This document shows, piece by piece, positions 17,529 to 26,819 of a stretch of 64,000 nucleotides of DNA. The position numbers were made by a program, and so were the translations under genes. Source of the stretch: JABCZH01 sp963803775 (lineage in GTDB: Bacteria; Acidobacteriota; Terriglobia; Terriglobales; Acidobacteriaceae); NCBI GenBank assembly GCA_963803775.1, contig CAWDNS010000001.1:558001-622000 (forward strand), read 5' to 3'. The stretch's first letter is position 1; every line of letters begins with the position of its first letter. The notes beneath the pieces were generated by a model. The model searched no databases, was not told the origin of the DNA, and was given only the letters and a program-made list of their open reading frames with translations.

Positions 17529-18281
17529 ATGAAACGAAAGACGGTCAAGATGATCGCATCGGGATTCTTTGCGCTGGCCATTGCGCTGGGCGCGGCCTCG
17601 CAAGCGCAAGTACAGGACGCCAAGCCTCCGTATCCCAGCATGGCTCCGCTGGATCAGTACCTGATGGCGGATCGTAACGCAGAGATTGCTCTGGCACGGA
17701 CGGCGGCTCCGACGTCCATATCCAAAGATGCGAAAGTTGTGGTCCTGGGACCGCACGGCTATGAAACAGCGGTGGAAGGTAAGAATGGCTTTGTCTGCAT
17801 CGTCGAACGCGCCTGGATGAACCCGTTCGACGCTCCCGAGTTTTGGAATCCAAAGAATCGCAGTCCGATTTGCCTCAATCCGCCCGCCGCTCGGACGGTG
17901 CTGCCGATCACTTTGATGAGGACAAAATTGCTATTAGCCGGCAAATCGAAAGAGGAAGTCAAGGAGAGTATCCGGGCCGCGTATGAAAAAAAGGAACTGC
18001 CGGCTCTCGAGGCTGGCGCGATGTCCTACATGATGTCCAAGGACGCCTATCTAACCGATGCTGGTGGGCACAACCTGGCCCATCTTATGTTTTACACGCC
18101 GGTTATAGATGGTTCGGCATGGGGGGCAAATCTCGTGGACTCCTCAAATCATGTGTCGGGACCGTTCCCGGACTCTCCACTTCTACTGCTTCCAATGTTC
18201 AAAGGGAACCCGGAGCCGATCGATGTGTTTATGATGGCCACCGGCATGTGGTCCGACGGAACGTCCGCACCCGCAATGTGA
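17529..18281 (+). CDS. Secreted protein of unknown function, paralogue 1
   Basis: The 250-residue product starts at ATG 17529 with AAGGAGAG upstream; the longer frame from 17463 is not supported. A signal peptide (IASGFFALAIALGAASQAQ) precedes a globular domain that I cannot assign to a known family. It shares a block pattern with the next gene: MAPLDQYLM, EIALARTAAPTSIS, VVVLGPHGYETAVEGKNGFV, VERAWMNPFDAPEFWNP, CLNPPAARTVLP, MSYMMSK and a closing MWSDGTSAPA. First gene of the HxlR-controlled operon. Co-expression with an epoxide hydrolase suggests a role in handling reactive small molecules outside the cytoplasm, but that is inference. Confidence 0.75.
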   Translation: MKRKTVKMIASGFFALAIALGAASQAQVQDAKPPYPSMAPLDQYLMADRNAEIALARTAAPTSISKDAKVVVLGPHGYETAVEGKNGFVCIVERAWMNPFDAPEFWNPKNRSPICLNPPAARTVLPITLMRTKLLLAGKSKEEVKESIRAAYEKKELPALEAGAMSYMMSKDAYLTDAGGHNLAHLMFYTPVIDGSAWGANLVDSSNHVSGPFPDSPLLLLPMFKGNPEPIDVFMMATGMWSDGTSAPAM

Positions 18282-18338
18282 GCAACACCAGAATGGTTGC
18301 TCCCACGATTAGCACGGCGGTATCTAAGGGGAAAACAA

Positions 18339-19061
18339 ATGAACCGAGTGATAGTCAAGACCATCGCAGTGGGAAGCTTGGCGCTGGTCATCTTGCTAAG
18401 CCCGCCATGGCCGGCCCAGGCGCAGGGCTCGGGACCGTTGTATGAGCGCATGGCCCCGATTGATCAGTATCTGATGACCGATTCCCATACCGAGATAGCT
18501 TTTGCACGAACCGCGGCTCCGGAGTCCATCTCACGCGATGCCGAGGTCTTGGTCCTCGGGCGCCATGGTTACGAAACTGCGGTCAAGGGTAAGAACGGCT
18601 GGGTGTGCGTTGTGGAGCGATCGTGGATGGCCCCGTTCGACGATCCAGAGTTTTTGAACCCCGATCAGCGGGTTCCGCTTTGTCTCAATCCACCAGCCGC
18701 GCGGACCCACCTGCCGCTCACTATCAAAACGACAGAGTTGGCAATGGCTGGACAGTCCAAAACTCAGATGTTCGACAGTATCAAGGCCGCATACGACAAA
18801 AAGGAACTGCCGCTGCCGGAACCGGGGGCGATGTGCTACATGATGTCGAAACAACAATACTTTAGCCGCAAGGTTGGGAACGCCGATTCCCATCTGATGT
18901 TTTGGTTTCCTCAGAAAGACAATCTGAGTTGGGGCGCGGAGTTTCCTGGCTCGCCTATAGACGTACATGAGTACTCTCCGCAGCCAATCACCGAGTTCGA
19001 TATTTCGGTTAGTAAGTGGTCAGATGGAACCCCTGCTCCAGTTACGTCAGGAGCGCAATGA
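18339..19061 (+). CDS. Secreted protein of unknown function, paralogue 2
   Basis: The 240-residue product starts at ATG 18339 behind AAGGGGAAAAC. It has a signal peptide ending near PAQAQ and the same domain as the preceding gene: MAPIDQYLMTD, EIAFARTAAPESISRDAEV, VLGRHGYETAVKGKNGWVCV, VERSWMAPFDDPEFLNP, CLNPPAARTHLP, MCYMMSKQQYF and SKWSDGTPAPV. The two diverge most after the MMSK motif. Tandem duplication within one operon is likely. Its TGA overlaps the start of the epoxide hydrolase gene (ATGA), which indicates translational coupling. The function is unknown. Confidence 0.75.
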   Translation: MNRVIVKTIAVGSLALVILLSPPWPAQAQGSGPLYERMAPIDQYLMTDSHTEIAFARTAAPESISRDAEVLVLGRHGYETAVKGKNGWVCVVERSWMAPFDDPEFLNPDQRVPLCLNPPAARTHLPLTIKTTELAMAGQSKTQMFDSIKAAYDKKELPLPEPGAMCYMMSKQQYFSRKVGNADSHLMFWFPQKDNLSWGAEFPGSPIDVHEYSPQPITEFDISVSKWSDGTPAPVTSGAQ

Positions 19062-20350
19062 TGATGTCTGCGAAAGGTGAGAGCATCATGATGAAGACTG
19101 GGTTCGAGAGAGCGGAAAGGACAGTCTCGCTGTGCGGTAGATTTCAGCTTGCCGCCTTGTTATTGCTCCCCTCAATTGCACTTGGACAAGCGCAATTGCT
19201 GGCAAAACCGGAGCCGGCCGCAATTCGCCCGTTCAAAGCGCATGTTCCCGACCGCGTTCTCATTGATCTTCGGCGTCGTTTGGCGGAAACCAGGTGGCCC
19301 GATCAACTTCCGGGCACGACCTGGGAGTACGGCGCCGACATCAAAAAAGTCAGGGAACTCGCCGAGTATTGGCAGAACGGCTACGACTGGCGTGTGCAAG
19401 AGGCCAAGATCAACCGCTTTGACCAGTTCACTACGGAAATTGATGGACAGCAGATCCATTTTATCCATCAGTGCTCGCCCCGCCCCGACGCGATACCCCT
19501 GATCTTGATTCACGGCTGGCCCGGTTCTTTTGTTGAGTTTCTCGCACTGATTGAGCCGCTTACCCATCCCAAGGACAGCCATAGCCCGGCATTTCATGTC
19601 ATCATTCCTTCGCTTCCCGGCTTTGGATTTTCCGGACCCACTACAACTCGGGGCTGGGATCCACGGCGGATGGCGAAGGCCCTGGTCGTTCTGATGGATC
19701 GTTTGGGTTATTCCAAGTACGGTATCCAGGGCGGCGACTGGGGTTCAGAAATCGCACGCGACATGGCCTACCAAGCCCCTGCGCACGTGATCGGGCTTCA
19801 TCTAAACCTTCTTTACGCAGACCCGCCAAACCCGGAAGCAATTGCGCAAATGAGCGATTCGGAGCGGAGACGGTTTTCATATTTCGACCATGAAGAAAGC
19901 AGCTTTTACAGGATTCAGGCCGCTGAACCGCAGACGCTTGCCTATGCTCTGACGGACTCCCCGGTCGGGTGGTTGGCCTGGATGATCACTCGATTCCAAC
20001 TGCTTACTGACAACAACGGCGATTTCCTTACGGCGGTGGATCGGGACACATTTCTGACCGATGTCACGCTCTATTGGGCGACCGGTACGGTTGGCTCCGC
20101 CATGCGAATCTATCGTGAGCACCGGCTCACCGGCGGAGAATCGGCACCACTTCAACGGCTGGAGACTCCCGTGGCGTACGCGGATTTTCCCAAGGAGGTA
20201 TTTACGTCTCCGTTTAGCTGGATTACTCGGACTTACAACGTAGTACAAAAGACGGAGATGCCGAAGGGCGGACACTTCGCGGCGCTGGAACAGCCCGATC
20301 TCCTGCTTGACGATATACGGAAGTTCTTTGATGAGGTGATCGCACGGTGA
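19058..20350 (+). CDS. Epoxide hydrolase-like alpha/beta hydrolase with N-terminal EHN domain
   Basis: This 430-residue protein has a hydrophobic leader (FQLAALLLLPSIALGQAQ) and is probably exported. The EHN domain spans about 50-150 (VLIDLRRRLAETRWPDQLPG). The alpha/beta hydrolase core shows the oxyanion motif IHGWPGS, the nucleophile Asp in GIQGGDWGS (D227), SLPGFGFSGP, and the catalytic His in PKGGHFAALEQPD. Asp rather than Ser as nucleophile is the epoxide-hydrolase signature. It would open epoxides to diols. ATG 19058 overlaps the previous stop; ATG 19088, with AGGTGAG upstream, is an equally good start. It belongs to the HxlR-controlled unit. Confidence 0.88.
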   Translation: MMMSAKGESIMMKTGFERAERTVSLCGRFQLAALLLLPSIALGQAQLLAKPEPAAIRPFKAHVPDRVLIDLRRRLAETRWPDQLPGTTWEYGADIKKVRELAEYWQNGYDWRVQEAKINRFDQFTTEIDGQQIHFIHQCSPRPDAIPLILIHGWPGSFVEFLALIEPLTHPKDSHSPAFHVIIPSLPGFGFSGPTTTRGWDPRRMAKALVVLMDRLGYSKYGIQGGDWGSEIARDMAYQAPAHVIGLHLNLLYADPPNPEAIAQMSDSERRRFSYFDHEESSFYRIQAAEPQTLAYALTDSPVGWLAWMITRFQLLTDNNGDFLTAVDRDTFLTDVTLYWATGTVGSAMRIYREHRLTGGESAPLQRLETPVAYADFPKEVFTSPFSWITRTYNVVQKTEMPKGGHFAALEQPDLLLDDIRKFFDEVIAR

Positions 20351-20387
20351 AGCGCGTGATCGACATTCAGAAAAAGGAGAATTAGCG

Positions 20388-21245
20388 GTGACCCAAGAAG
20401 ACATCATCAAGAGGTACTATGCCGGATCGCAAGATTGTGACCCCAGGCAGCATGAGTACAAAGAGTATGCCGCGCTGGCAGTGTCCGGAAGACTGGCGCA
20501 AACCGCATTGGCAAGTATCTTGGCCACGAGCAGCGATGCGGAAGGATGCGAGTCCGCCAACGACGCGATTGAAGCACCTGACAAATTGGGGAAGTGCTCC
20601 GATGGCATTTCAAGTCTTGACCTACGCACGCCCGAGAGTTCCCGTCTCGAGCTTCGAGACCGGTTGGAAGAAAGCGGCCACCAGGTGTCCGTTGTCGCAG
20701 CTGCACTTCCGCGCGACGAACACGCCACCACGGCTAGCGAAAAACATGCTGCCGACCACGTCCTTAAGCCGTCCAGCGCAGATCGAATAAAAAGGGCTTT
20801 AGATGCGGCGTTTCGAGGCACTGCGGAGGAGCGCAGTGCGGGATTGGCCGAAGCTCTGCCGCAGACAGGGAGATTTTCACAGGGGCAGTCCACCAAAATA
20901 GCGATCAAGGCCAACGGGAGAATTGTTTTCATCGATCCCGATGATGTCATCGCCGTTGAGTCCGAAGGCAACTATGTGTCATTGCAGCGTCGGTCTGACT
21001 CGTATTTGCTGCGGGAGTCGATCTCCGTCATGGCAGAGATACTCAAGCCCTACGGTTTTGTTCGGATTCATCGATCCGTACTTGTGAACAGTTCGTTTGT
21101 GGAGCAGATCCAATCGCGGCCGGCAGGGGCATACGGACTTCGTACCAAGGGTGGAAAAGAGTACACGGTTACACGGACTTACAAGAACAATCTGAAATCG
21201 CTGGCAGCAGCCTGGATCGGGACCGACATTTTTCTTGACGAATAA
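20388..21245 (+). CDS. LytTR-domain transcriptional regulator
   Basis: This 285-residue protein begins at a GTG with AAAGGAGA upstream, 37 bp after the epoxide hydrolase. The C-terminal 110 residues are a LytTR DNA-binding domain: IVFIDPDDVIAVESEGNYVS, LRESISVMAEIL, FVRIHRSVLVNSSFVEQI, KEYTVTRTYKNNLKSL. Ahead of it, at about 85-140, SGHQVSVVAAALPRDEH and AADHVLKPSSADRIKRALDA resemble the second half of a response-regulator receiver, with the K-P motif but no recognisable phospho-acceptor. The first 80 residues match nothing I recognise. It is probably a regulator that no longer needs phosphorylation, transcribed with the secreted paralogues. Confidence 0.8.
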   Translation: MTQEDIIKRYYAGSQDCDPRQHEYKEYAALAVSGRLAQTALASILATSSDAEGCESANDAIEAPDKLGKCSDGISSLDLRTPESSRLELRDRLEESGHQVSVVAAALPRDEHATTASEKHAADHVLKPSSADRIKRALDAAFRGTAEERSAGLAEALPQTGRFSQGQSTKIAIKANGRIVFIDPDDVIAVESEGNYVSLQRRSDSYLLRESISVMAEILKPYGFVRIHRSVLVNSSFVEQIQSRPAGAYGLRTKGGKEYTVTRTYKNNLKSLAAAWIGTDIFLDE

Positions 21246-21341
21246 ATCGCTTTCTTCACCTTTACTCTCGCATTGTGCGAACAACCGTGCAGCAGAGACG
21301 AACGACGGGAAAAGCCTAGCCCCCTCTTTCAGTTCGCGCCT

Positions 21342-23117
21342 TCAATTCGCCGCTTTCGCGGGCAACAACGTAGCTGCCAGGATCACCACGTCCGGATTGT
21401 CTGGCAGCGTAATGCTTTGCACAGTCTTATTCCGATTCAATGGAAACAGGTACGCATACAGATTGAACGTCCGCTTGTCCTTGGTGCCGTCATCAAGGTT
21501 CCGGTATTCCATGGCGACTCCCTCATACTCGCGGGTAAAGTTTTGCGGGGTGTACCAATCGCTGAAGCTTTGAACAACTTGCGAGCTGGTACCGTCGGTG
21601 TAGTGGACGACGAGAGTCTGGCTTAATTGGTTCCCATTCACGCCCGTCGCGAGTAGCACAAGATCAGAAAACTGGCCTGGTGGCAGTGGAATGGTTTGGC
21701 CACTACAAGCAACGACATTGGGTTCATTCGCGGGACCGAAATCGAACAGCACGCCGTTAAGGACGCGTGACCCGGTGAGCAGGTTCGCAGAGTATGAGTT
21801 CCCAAGCCCGTCGATACCTCCGGTCGTATATTTGCTGCCATCCTGGTAGATGCCGTAAACGTCAAAGTCGGAAGAAAGATCTACCTGCGTGCCCGCTCCG
21901 GTTTCACCGACCGCGGCGTTCACCGCGAGGGTAAAGGTGAGCGTTTGCATGATGCTTCCCGAAGTGCCAGTCACGGTTACAGGGAACAGCCCGGTGGTAG
22001 CGGTAGAACTGGCTTCGAACCCCATTTTTCGAGTGTCGCCTTGCCCTTTGAATCCTCCCTTAACGCCCTTTGGCAGTTGCGAAAGACTCAGCGTCACCTG
22101 GCCGTTGAATCCGTTCAGGGGCGTGATGGTGATTAATGCGCCCGTCTTTCCACTCTGATTCAAGAATAGCCCGCTGGGTCCGGTAAGCGTGAAGCCGCCC
22201 GAGCCAACTGCGGTATTGATCGCGTTGGCATATTGCGCCGCAAGTCCGGTACCCACGAAATCGTCGTAAATCCACATGAATCCGCCGATAATGCCGCATT
22301 GGCTATGCCAGCCGCTCATGATGCTCTCGACCTGGGACGGAGTATCGTTCTTGTCCCACAAACCGGGGAACACAGGAACACTTCCGAAATTCCAATCCAC
22401 GCACGGGCTGTTTCCCTGGCCACCGGCGTAGGCCTGGAGGTGAACACCGTCCACTGTGCCTGGGAGTTGACTGTTGATTTGGGACACCACATTGATCCAA
22501 TAACTGTTGTTGGTGTAGGGGTCGGGCATCACGTGATAACCCAGATTTCCGAGCATGACCCCAAAGGCGATGGTGGTGGGAGAGTTGTAGCTGTTCTCAT
22601 CGTCGAAGTCGATGGCATCCAGAGCTGGGATAGCAGCCTTCAGCGCCTGAAAATCTTTGTAAAGGATGCTGGTAGGGCCGGTGCCCTGGGCCTGGATGAG
22701 GGCGGTGATGTCCTCCCAGTCTCCATAGTTGGATGAGCCGACGCTGAATGTGACCCGCTTGACGGTGCCTTGCTTCAACTGCGCCATATCCGCGGGAAAA
22801 TCCGGATAGGTCTGATTGCCGACATAGACCCCGTTAGAGGTTAAAGGAAACTCTCCATTAAAATTCAAGTCGCCGACGCTGTTGACCTCGACACTCCATA
22901 CGATGGCTTCGCTGAAACCAGAATTTTCTATTTCCGTGATGTTGTTGGCTGCGTTCTTGTAAAACGGGCCACCACCAAAAATTCCCGTATATCCGGTCTG
23001 GGCGAACGCCGTTTCAGCCGAGAATGCCACGGCCAGAAATAGAAGACAAAGAGTAGCGGCTCGGACCAACGTCCGGACGGAAGTACTTGCGCAACGACTT
23101 TTCACTGAAGGTTTCAC
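21342..23117 (-). CDS. Secreted GH18-like protein with Ig-like and carbohydrate-binding-like domains
   Basis: The 591-residue product most likely starts at GTG 23117, because AGGAGA lies 5 bp upstream; a frame back to 23240 exists without a ribosome site. The signal peptide ends near AETAFAQ. The N-terminal domain (about 25-300) contains DAIDFDDE (D167, D170, D172, E174), which fits the glycoside hydrolase family 18 motif DxxDxDxE, and VDGVHLQAYAGGQG. A beta-sandwich follows (GALITITPLNGFNGQVTLSL). The C-terminal about 170 residues (FDVYGIYQDGSKYTTGGIDG, VLFDFGPANEPNVVACSGQ) resemble a carbohydrate-binding module. It is possibly a chitinase- or endoglycosidase-like secreted enzyme; the substrate is unknown. 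Confidence 0.65.
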   Translation of the reverse strand: MKPSVKSRCASTSVRTLVRAATLCLLFLAVAFSAETAFAQTGYTGIFGGGPFYKNAANNITEIENSGFSEAIVWSVEVNSVGDLNFNGEFPLTSNGVYVGNQTYPDFPADMAQLKQGTVKRVTFSVGSSNYGDWEDITALIQAQGTGPTSILYKDFQALKAAIPALDAIDFDDENSYNSPTTIAFGVMLGNLGYHVMPDPYTNNSYWINVVSQINSQLPGTVDGVHLQAYAGGQGNSPCVDWNFGSVPVFPGLWDKNDTPSQVESIMSGWHSQCGIIGGFMWIYDDFVGTGLAAQYANAINTAVGSGGFTLTGPSGLFLNQSGKTGALITITPLNGFNGQVTLSLSQLPKGVKGGFKGQGDTRKMGFEASSTATTGLFPVTVTGTSGSIMQTLTFTLAVNAAVGETGAGTQVDLSSDFDVYGIYQDGSKYTTGGIDGLGNSYSANLLTGSRVLNGVLFDFGPANEPNVVACSGQTIPLPPGQFSDLVLLATGVNGNQLSQTLVVHYTDGTSSQVVQSFSDWYTPQNFTREYEGVAMEYRNLDDGTKDKRTFNLYAYLFPLNRNKTVQSITLPDNPDVVILAATLLPAKAAN

Positions 23118-23498
23118 ATCGTCTCCTAAGCTTGGGCACTCGGTTGGGTTGTCGACATCGTGGACACCGGTCGATCTCTTCTGTTGCCGTAAATCAAATA
23201 AATCAGTCGTCACCAACGTCGCGCGATTATACACCAGCATGGCTCGCAGAGCGAGGGGTCAGCGCCGTTACTGAAGCCTGCAAAAGCCTTACGGGACAAG
23301 GAAAGCAGGCTTCACAGACGGAGTTTTTACCACGTCAGGTGATGGCGGTCAAAGAGTTTTTGCCAACCAACAAAGCTACGGTTCGGATATCCTACTGCTG
23401 GTTCGCGTACCTTAAGAGGCGTGAGTCAGGCAAAGCACATCATATTGTGATGCTGGTGCAGAACGGCGAGCGCAACTCGGGCGAACCAAGCCGCTAAC
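23118..23498. other. Intergenic region between the GH18-like gene and the permease
   Basis: These 381 bp should hold the divergent promoters of the GH18-like gene (reverse) and of the permease-aminotransferase pair (forward). No supported open frame, RNA gene or strong palindrome was seen. Confidence 0.4.
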
Positions 23499-24863
23499 GT
23501 GACAGAGCGTCCCAGCGCAGGTCCCAACTCCGGCGATAAACCAAGCCTGTCAAGGCAACTTGGCCTGTTCGACGTCACCATGCTGGTCATGGGTGGCATC
23601 GTAGGCGCCGGCATCTTCATTAATCCCTACGTAGTGGCGCAACAGGTGCATACCCCGGCGCTGATTCTGGGGGCCTGGATTTTCGGTGGTGTCATCGGCG
23701 TGGGCGGGGCCTTCATCTGGGCTGAACTGGCGGCCACGCTTCCAGCCGTGGGCGGCCAGTATGCTTACTTACGCGAGGCCTACCATCCGTCGATTGCGTT
23801 TCTATACGGATGGGTATTGCTTCTGGTCATCCAAACCGGAGGAATGGCGGCAGTTTCGATCACATTCGCCCGCTACTTTCTTGAGCTGACCGGCCTGCAC
23901 GCTCAGGACTGGGTAGTCGCGACGGCGGCGCTCGCCACTCTGACGCTCATCAACTGCCTGGGTGTGAAAACCGGCGGACGGACTCAGAGTTCGCTCATGG
24001 TGATGAAGATCGTCGCTATCGCGATGCTAGTGATGGCCGGGCTACTCTTAGCGGGCAAGCATGCGCCCACCACAACCGCAGCCGAGCGAGACTGGTCAGT
24101 GCCATCGTTCGGGGCCGCCATGGTGCCAGTGCTGTTCGCCTACGGCGGATGGCAGACGGCGAACTTCCTGGCGGCGGAAGTGAAACAACCGAGGAAAAAC
24201 CTGCCTCGCGGACTACTGCTCGGAGTGCTGGGCGTCGTGTTGCTCTACACCGCGGTGAACTGGGTATGCCTGCGCTCCCTCGGGCCGCAGGCACTGGCGG
24301 CAACCAGGACACCCGCGACTGCCGTGATGCGGCTGGCATTGGGACAACGGGGTGCGACCTTCATTGCGGCGGCAATCGCCATTTCGACGTTGGGGTTTCT
24401 AAGCCAGTCTATCTTGACCGGGCCTCGCGTCTACTTCGCGATGGCCGATGACGGTCTGTTCTTTCGCGCGGTGGCGTGGCTCCATCCCCGCACCCGCGTA
24501 CCGGTCGTGGCCATCGTGCTGCAGAGCGTGTGGACGATGGTAATTGCGCTATCCGGCCATTATGAACAGATTCTGAATTATGTCATTTCGATGGACTTCC
24601 TATTTTTCGGGCTGACTGCGACCACCATCTTTGTGTTTCGCCGGCGCGCCGCGCGTGGCGAGATGAGTATCAACAACAGCTATCGCATGCCGGGTCACCC
24701 GGTGACCACGGCGCTGTTCGTCGCGATATGCTGGTGGGTAGTCGGGAACACGATCTACCGTTATCCTGAGAACAGTCTTATCGGCTGCGCCATACTGTTG
24801 GCGGGCATTCCCGTGTACTGGTTGTGGAGCCGCCGCACTTCGTCGCGGTCGGTCAATCTCTAA
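23499..24863 (+). CDS. APC-superfamily amino acid permease
   Basis: This 454-residue protein has about 12 transmembrane segments. The unwound TM1 binding motif GGIVGAGIFINPYVVAQQ and IWAELAATLPAVGGQYAYLR are typical of APC amino acid transporters, as is the TM6-region FAYGGWQTANFLAAEVKQPR followed by KNLPRGLLLG. It would import amino acids by proton coupling; the substrate is not predictable. It starts at GTG 23499 and no clear ribosome site is visible. A PLP-dependent aminotransferase begins 28 bp after its stop, so import and transamination of the same amino acid are a reasonable guess. Confidence 0.88.
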   Translation: MTERPSAGPNSGDKPSLSRQLGLFDVTMLVMGGIVGAGIFINPYVVAQQVHTPALILGAWIFGGVIGVGGAFIWAELAATLPAVGGQYAYLREAYHPSIAFLYGWVLLLVIQTGGMAAVSITFARYFLELTGLHAQDWVVATAALATLTLINCLGVKTGGRTQSSLMVMKIVAIAMLVMAGLLLAGKHAPTTTAAERDWSVPSFGAAMVPVLFAYGGWQTANFLAAEVKQPRKNLPRGLLLGVLGVVLLYTAVNWVCLRSLGPQALAATRTPATAVMRLALGQRGATFIAAAIAISTLGFLSQSILTGPRVYFAMADDGLFFRAVAWLHPRTRVPVVAIVLQSVWTMVIALSGHYEQILNYVISMDFLFFGLTATTIFVFRRRAARGEMSINNSYRMPGHPVTTALFVAICWWVVGNTIYRYPENSLIGCAILLAGIPVYWLWSRRTSSRSVNL

Positions 24864-24890
24864 TTGGCTTTTAATGCGGGAGAATCGAGC

Positions 24891-26000
24891 ATGAATGACG
24901 GGAAGGCGGATGCAGTCTCGCGCTACCTGACGTGGGCCAAGCTAAGTTCGAATGCGCGCTTCAATCTGGCCTCCAGTGGAATGTTGGACTATCCGTTGGC
25001 TGAGTTACCGGTTCAAATCGCGGACCTGGAACTCGGCGGCACTGGGCCATACGGCTATGGGCCACTCATGGAACGTTTGGCGGCGAGAGCCGTCGTGCCA
25101 CAGGAGTGTGTTGTTTACACGCTGGGAACGTCGATGGCGAACTATATCGCGCTCACTGCGCTGGTTCACCGGGGAGACGAGGTTCTGGTTGAGCGACCCG
25201 CCTACGACCCGCTGCTGACCATTCTCGATCATGTTGGGGCAAAAGTGTGCCGCTTCGACCGCCGCGCTGACAAAGGATTCCGGCTAGGACTGGGCGAACT
25301 GGAGCGCAAACTCACTCCGCAAACCCGTCTCGTGATTCTCTGCAACCTGCACAACCCCAGTAGTGCTTTCAGCGACGACAGCACTTTAACGCAGGTAGGC
25401 GAGATGGCGGCGAAAGTAGGCGCTCGTGTGTTGGTAGACGAGGTTTATCTCGAAACCATGTTCGACCAACCCTGGCGTTCCGCGTTTCATCTGGGACCGA
25501 ACTTCGTGGTCACCAGCAGCTTGACCAAAGCGTACGGGCTGAGCGGCATTCGCTGCGGATGGATTCTGGCACAGCCGGAACTGGTACAGCGCATGTGGCA
25601 GATTGTGGACTTCACCTACGGTAGCCCGGTCCACCCAGCAGAGCTTTTGGCAGTGATTGCGCTGGATAATCTCGCACGCATTCGTGATCGCGCTCACGCC
25701 CTGTTGGAAACGAATCGTTTGCTGATCAATGAGTTTCTGGCGAGGCATCCGGAGCTTGATTGTGAGCCCAGCCGCTTCGGCACTACCGTCTTTCCCCGGC
25801 TTAAGACCGGCTCTGCCGCTGAATTCGTGAACATGCTGCGCGAGCGGTTTGAAACCAGTGTAGTACCGGGAGAGTTCTTCGAAGAGCCGCAACACTTCCG
25901 TATCGGGTTTTGTGGAATGACTGAGACCGTACGCGGTGGGCTGGAGCGGCTTGGAGCTGCAATCGAAGCCTTCCACAAGACCTCCAGCAACCTCCGGTGA
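24891..26000 (+). CDS. PLP-dependent aminotransferase (class I/II)
   Basis: The 369-residue protein starts at ATG 24891 behind GGGAGAA; the longer frame that abuts the permease stop has no ribosome site. Fold-type I features are clear: a GTSMANYIAL cofactor loop, CNLHNPSSAF in place of the usual NPHNPTG, LVDEVYLE with the pyridine-contacting Asp and Tyr, the Schiff-base Lys in SSLTKAYGLSGIRCGW, and a C-terminal FRIGFCG with the substrate carboxylate Arg. The exact substrate cannot be inferred. It is in an operon with the permease upstream and converges with the pgl gene. Confidence 0.87.
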   Translation: MNDGKADAVSRYLTWAKLSSNARFNLASSGMLDYPLAELPVQIADLELGGTGPYGYGPLMERLAARAVVPQECVVYTLGTSMANYIALTALVHRGDEVLVERPAYDPLLTILDHVGAKVCRFDRRADKGFRLGLGELERKLTPQTRLVILCNLHNPSSAFSDDSTLTQVGEMAAKVGARVLVDEVYLETMFDQPWRSAFHLGPNFVVTSSLTKAYGLSGIRCGWILAQPELVQRMWQIVDFTYGSPVHPAELLAVIALDNLARIRDRAHALLETNRLLINEFLARHPELDCEPSRFGTTVFPRLKTGSAAEFVNMLRERFETSVVPGEFFEEPQHFRIGFCGMTETVRGGLERLGAAIEAFHKTSSNLR

Positions 26001-26045
26001 ACCCGATGAAAGGCGGCTACCAACAGGTTTATGTTGTGCAGAATT

Positions 26046-26738
26046 TCAGGCGCCATCATTCGCCGCCGCCCGGTCAGCCAGAACCAAAGCGTTTTGCGAA
26101 GAAACTCGTCCTGCCGGAATTGAGGCATCGGCGTTGCGGAGACGCTTGAGCATTTCGACCTTTTCAGCTCCGGTCACCAGCCACAAGATACGGCGCGCAC
26201 GATTGATGACAGGATAGGTCAATGTCATTCGACGTCGTCCCTGGTAGATGCCGGTCAAACCAACGTCTGCGTCGATGATGTTGAGAACACGGTCCCCGGG
26301 AACCAGCGAAGCCGTGTGCCCGTCGGGACCAAGGCCCAAATGAACGAGATCAAGCATGGGAGGCGAGCCTGCAATATCGCAAAGAGTCTGTGCATACTGC
26401 TTCGCAGCGGCTTGAAGGTCCTGTGCTTCGACCGGCATAGCGTAGATTTGTTCAGCCCTCAGCGGCGCATTCTCCAGCAAGCTGGCGCGCAGGTGCGTGA
26501 GGTTCCTGTCGGGATCACCCGCTGGGGCAACACGCTCGTCCACCTGAAATACGCGCACCGCCGGCCAGGGAACATCCTCGTTGGCGAGGTCCCGTAACAT
26601 GAGCCATGGCGTGTGTCCACCGCTGACGGCCATGTTGAATTGGCCGCGCGCCGCTTTGGCCGCGCGCGCATCCGCCGCGATAATTGCGGCAGCTTTTCTC
26701 GCGACCGACTCAGCATCGGCCAGGACTTCCACCTTCAT
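26046..26738 (-). CDS. pgl: 6-phosphogluconolactonase
   Basis: The 230-residue protein is of the SOL/DevB type. The start at ATG 26738 has GGGAGA 5 bp upstream. Signatures are MAVSGGHTPWLMLRDLA, VRVFQVDERVAP, DPDRNLTHLRASLL and LDLVHLGLGPDGHTASLVPG. It hydrolyses 6-phosphogluconolactone to 6-phosphogluconate in the oxidative pentose phosphate pathway. It is last in a reverse-strand unit pgi-gnd-pgl, 81 bp after gnd. Glucose-6-phosphate dehydrogenase (zwf) is not present in the window. Confidence 0.93.
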   Translation of the reverse strand: MKVEVLADAESVARKAAAIIAADARAAKAARGQFNMAVSGGHTPWLMLRDLANEDVPWPAVRVFQVDERVAPAGDPDRNLTHLRASLLENAPLRAEQIYAMPVEAQDLQAAAKQYAQTLCDIAGSPPMLDLVHLGLGPDGHTASLVPGDRVLNIIDADVGLTGIYQGRRRMTLTYPVINRARRILWLVTGAEKVEMLKRLRNADASIPAGRVSSQNALVLADRAAANDGA

Positions 26739-26819
26739 GCCAGTCTCCCACTTAGAATTGGAGCAAGCTTTCACCCAGGTTCACGAGTGCGTCAGAGTTG
26801 GGATTGTCCGTGCTGTCGA

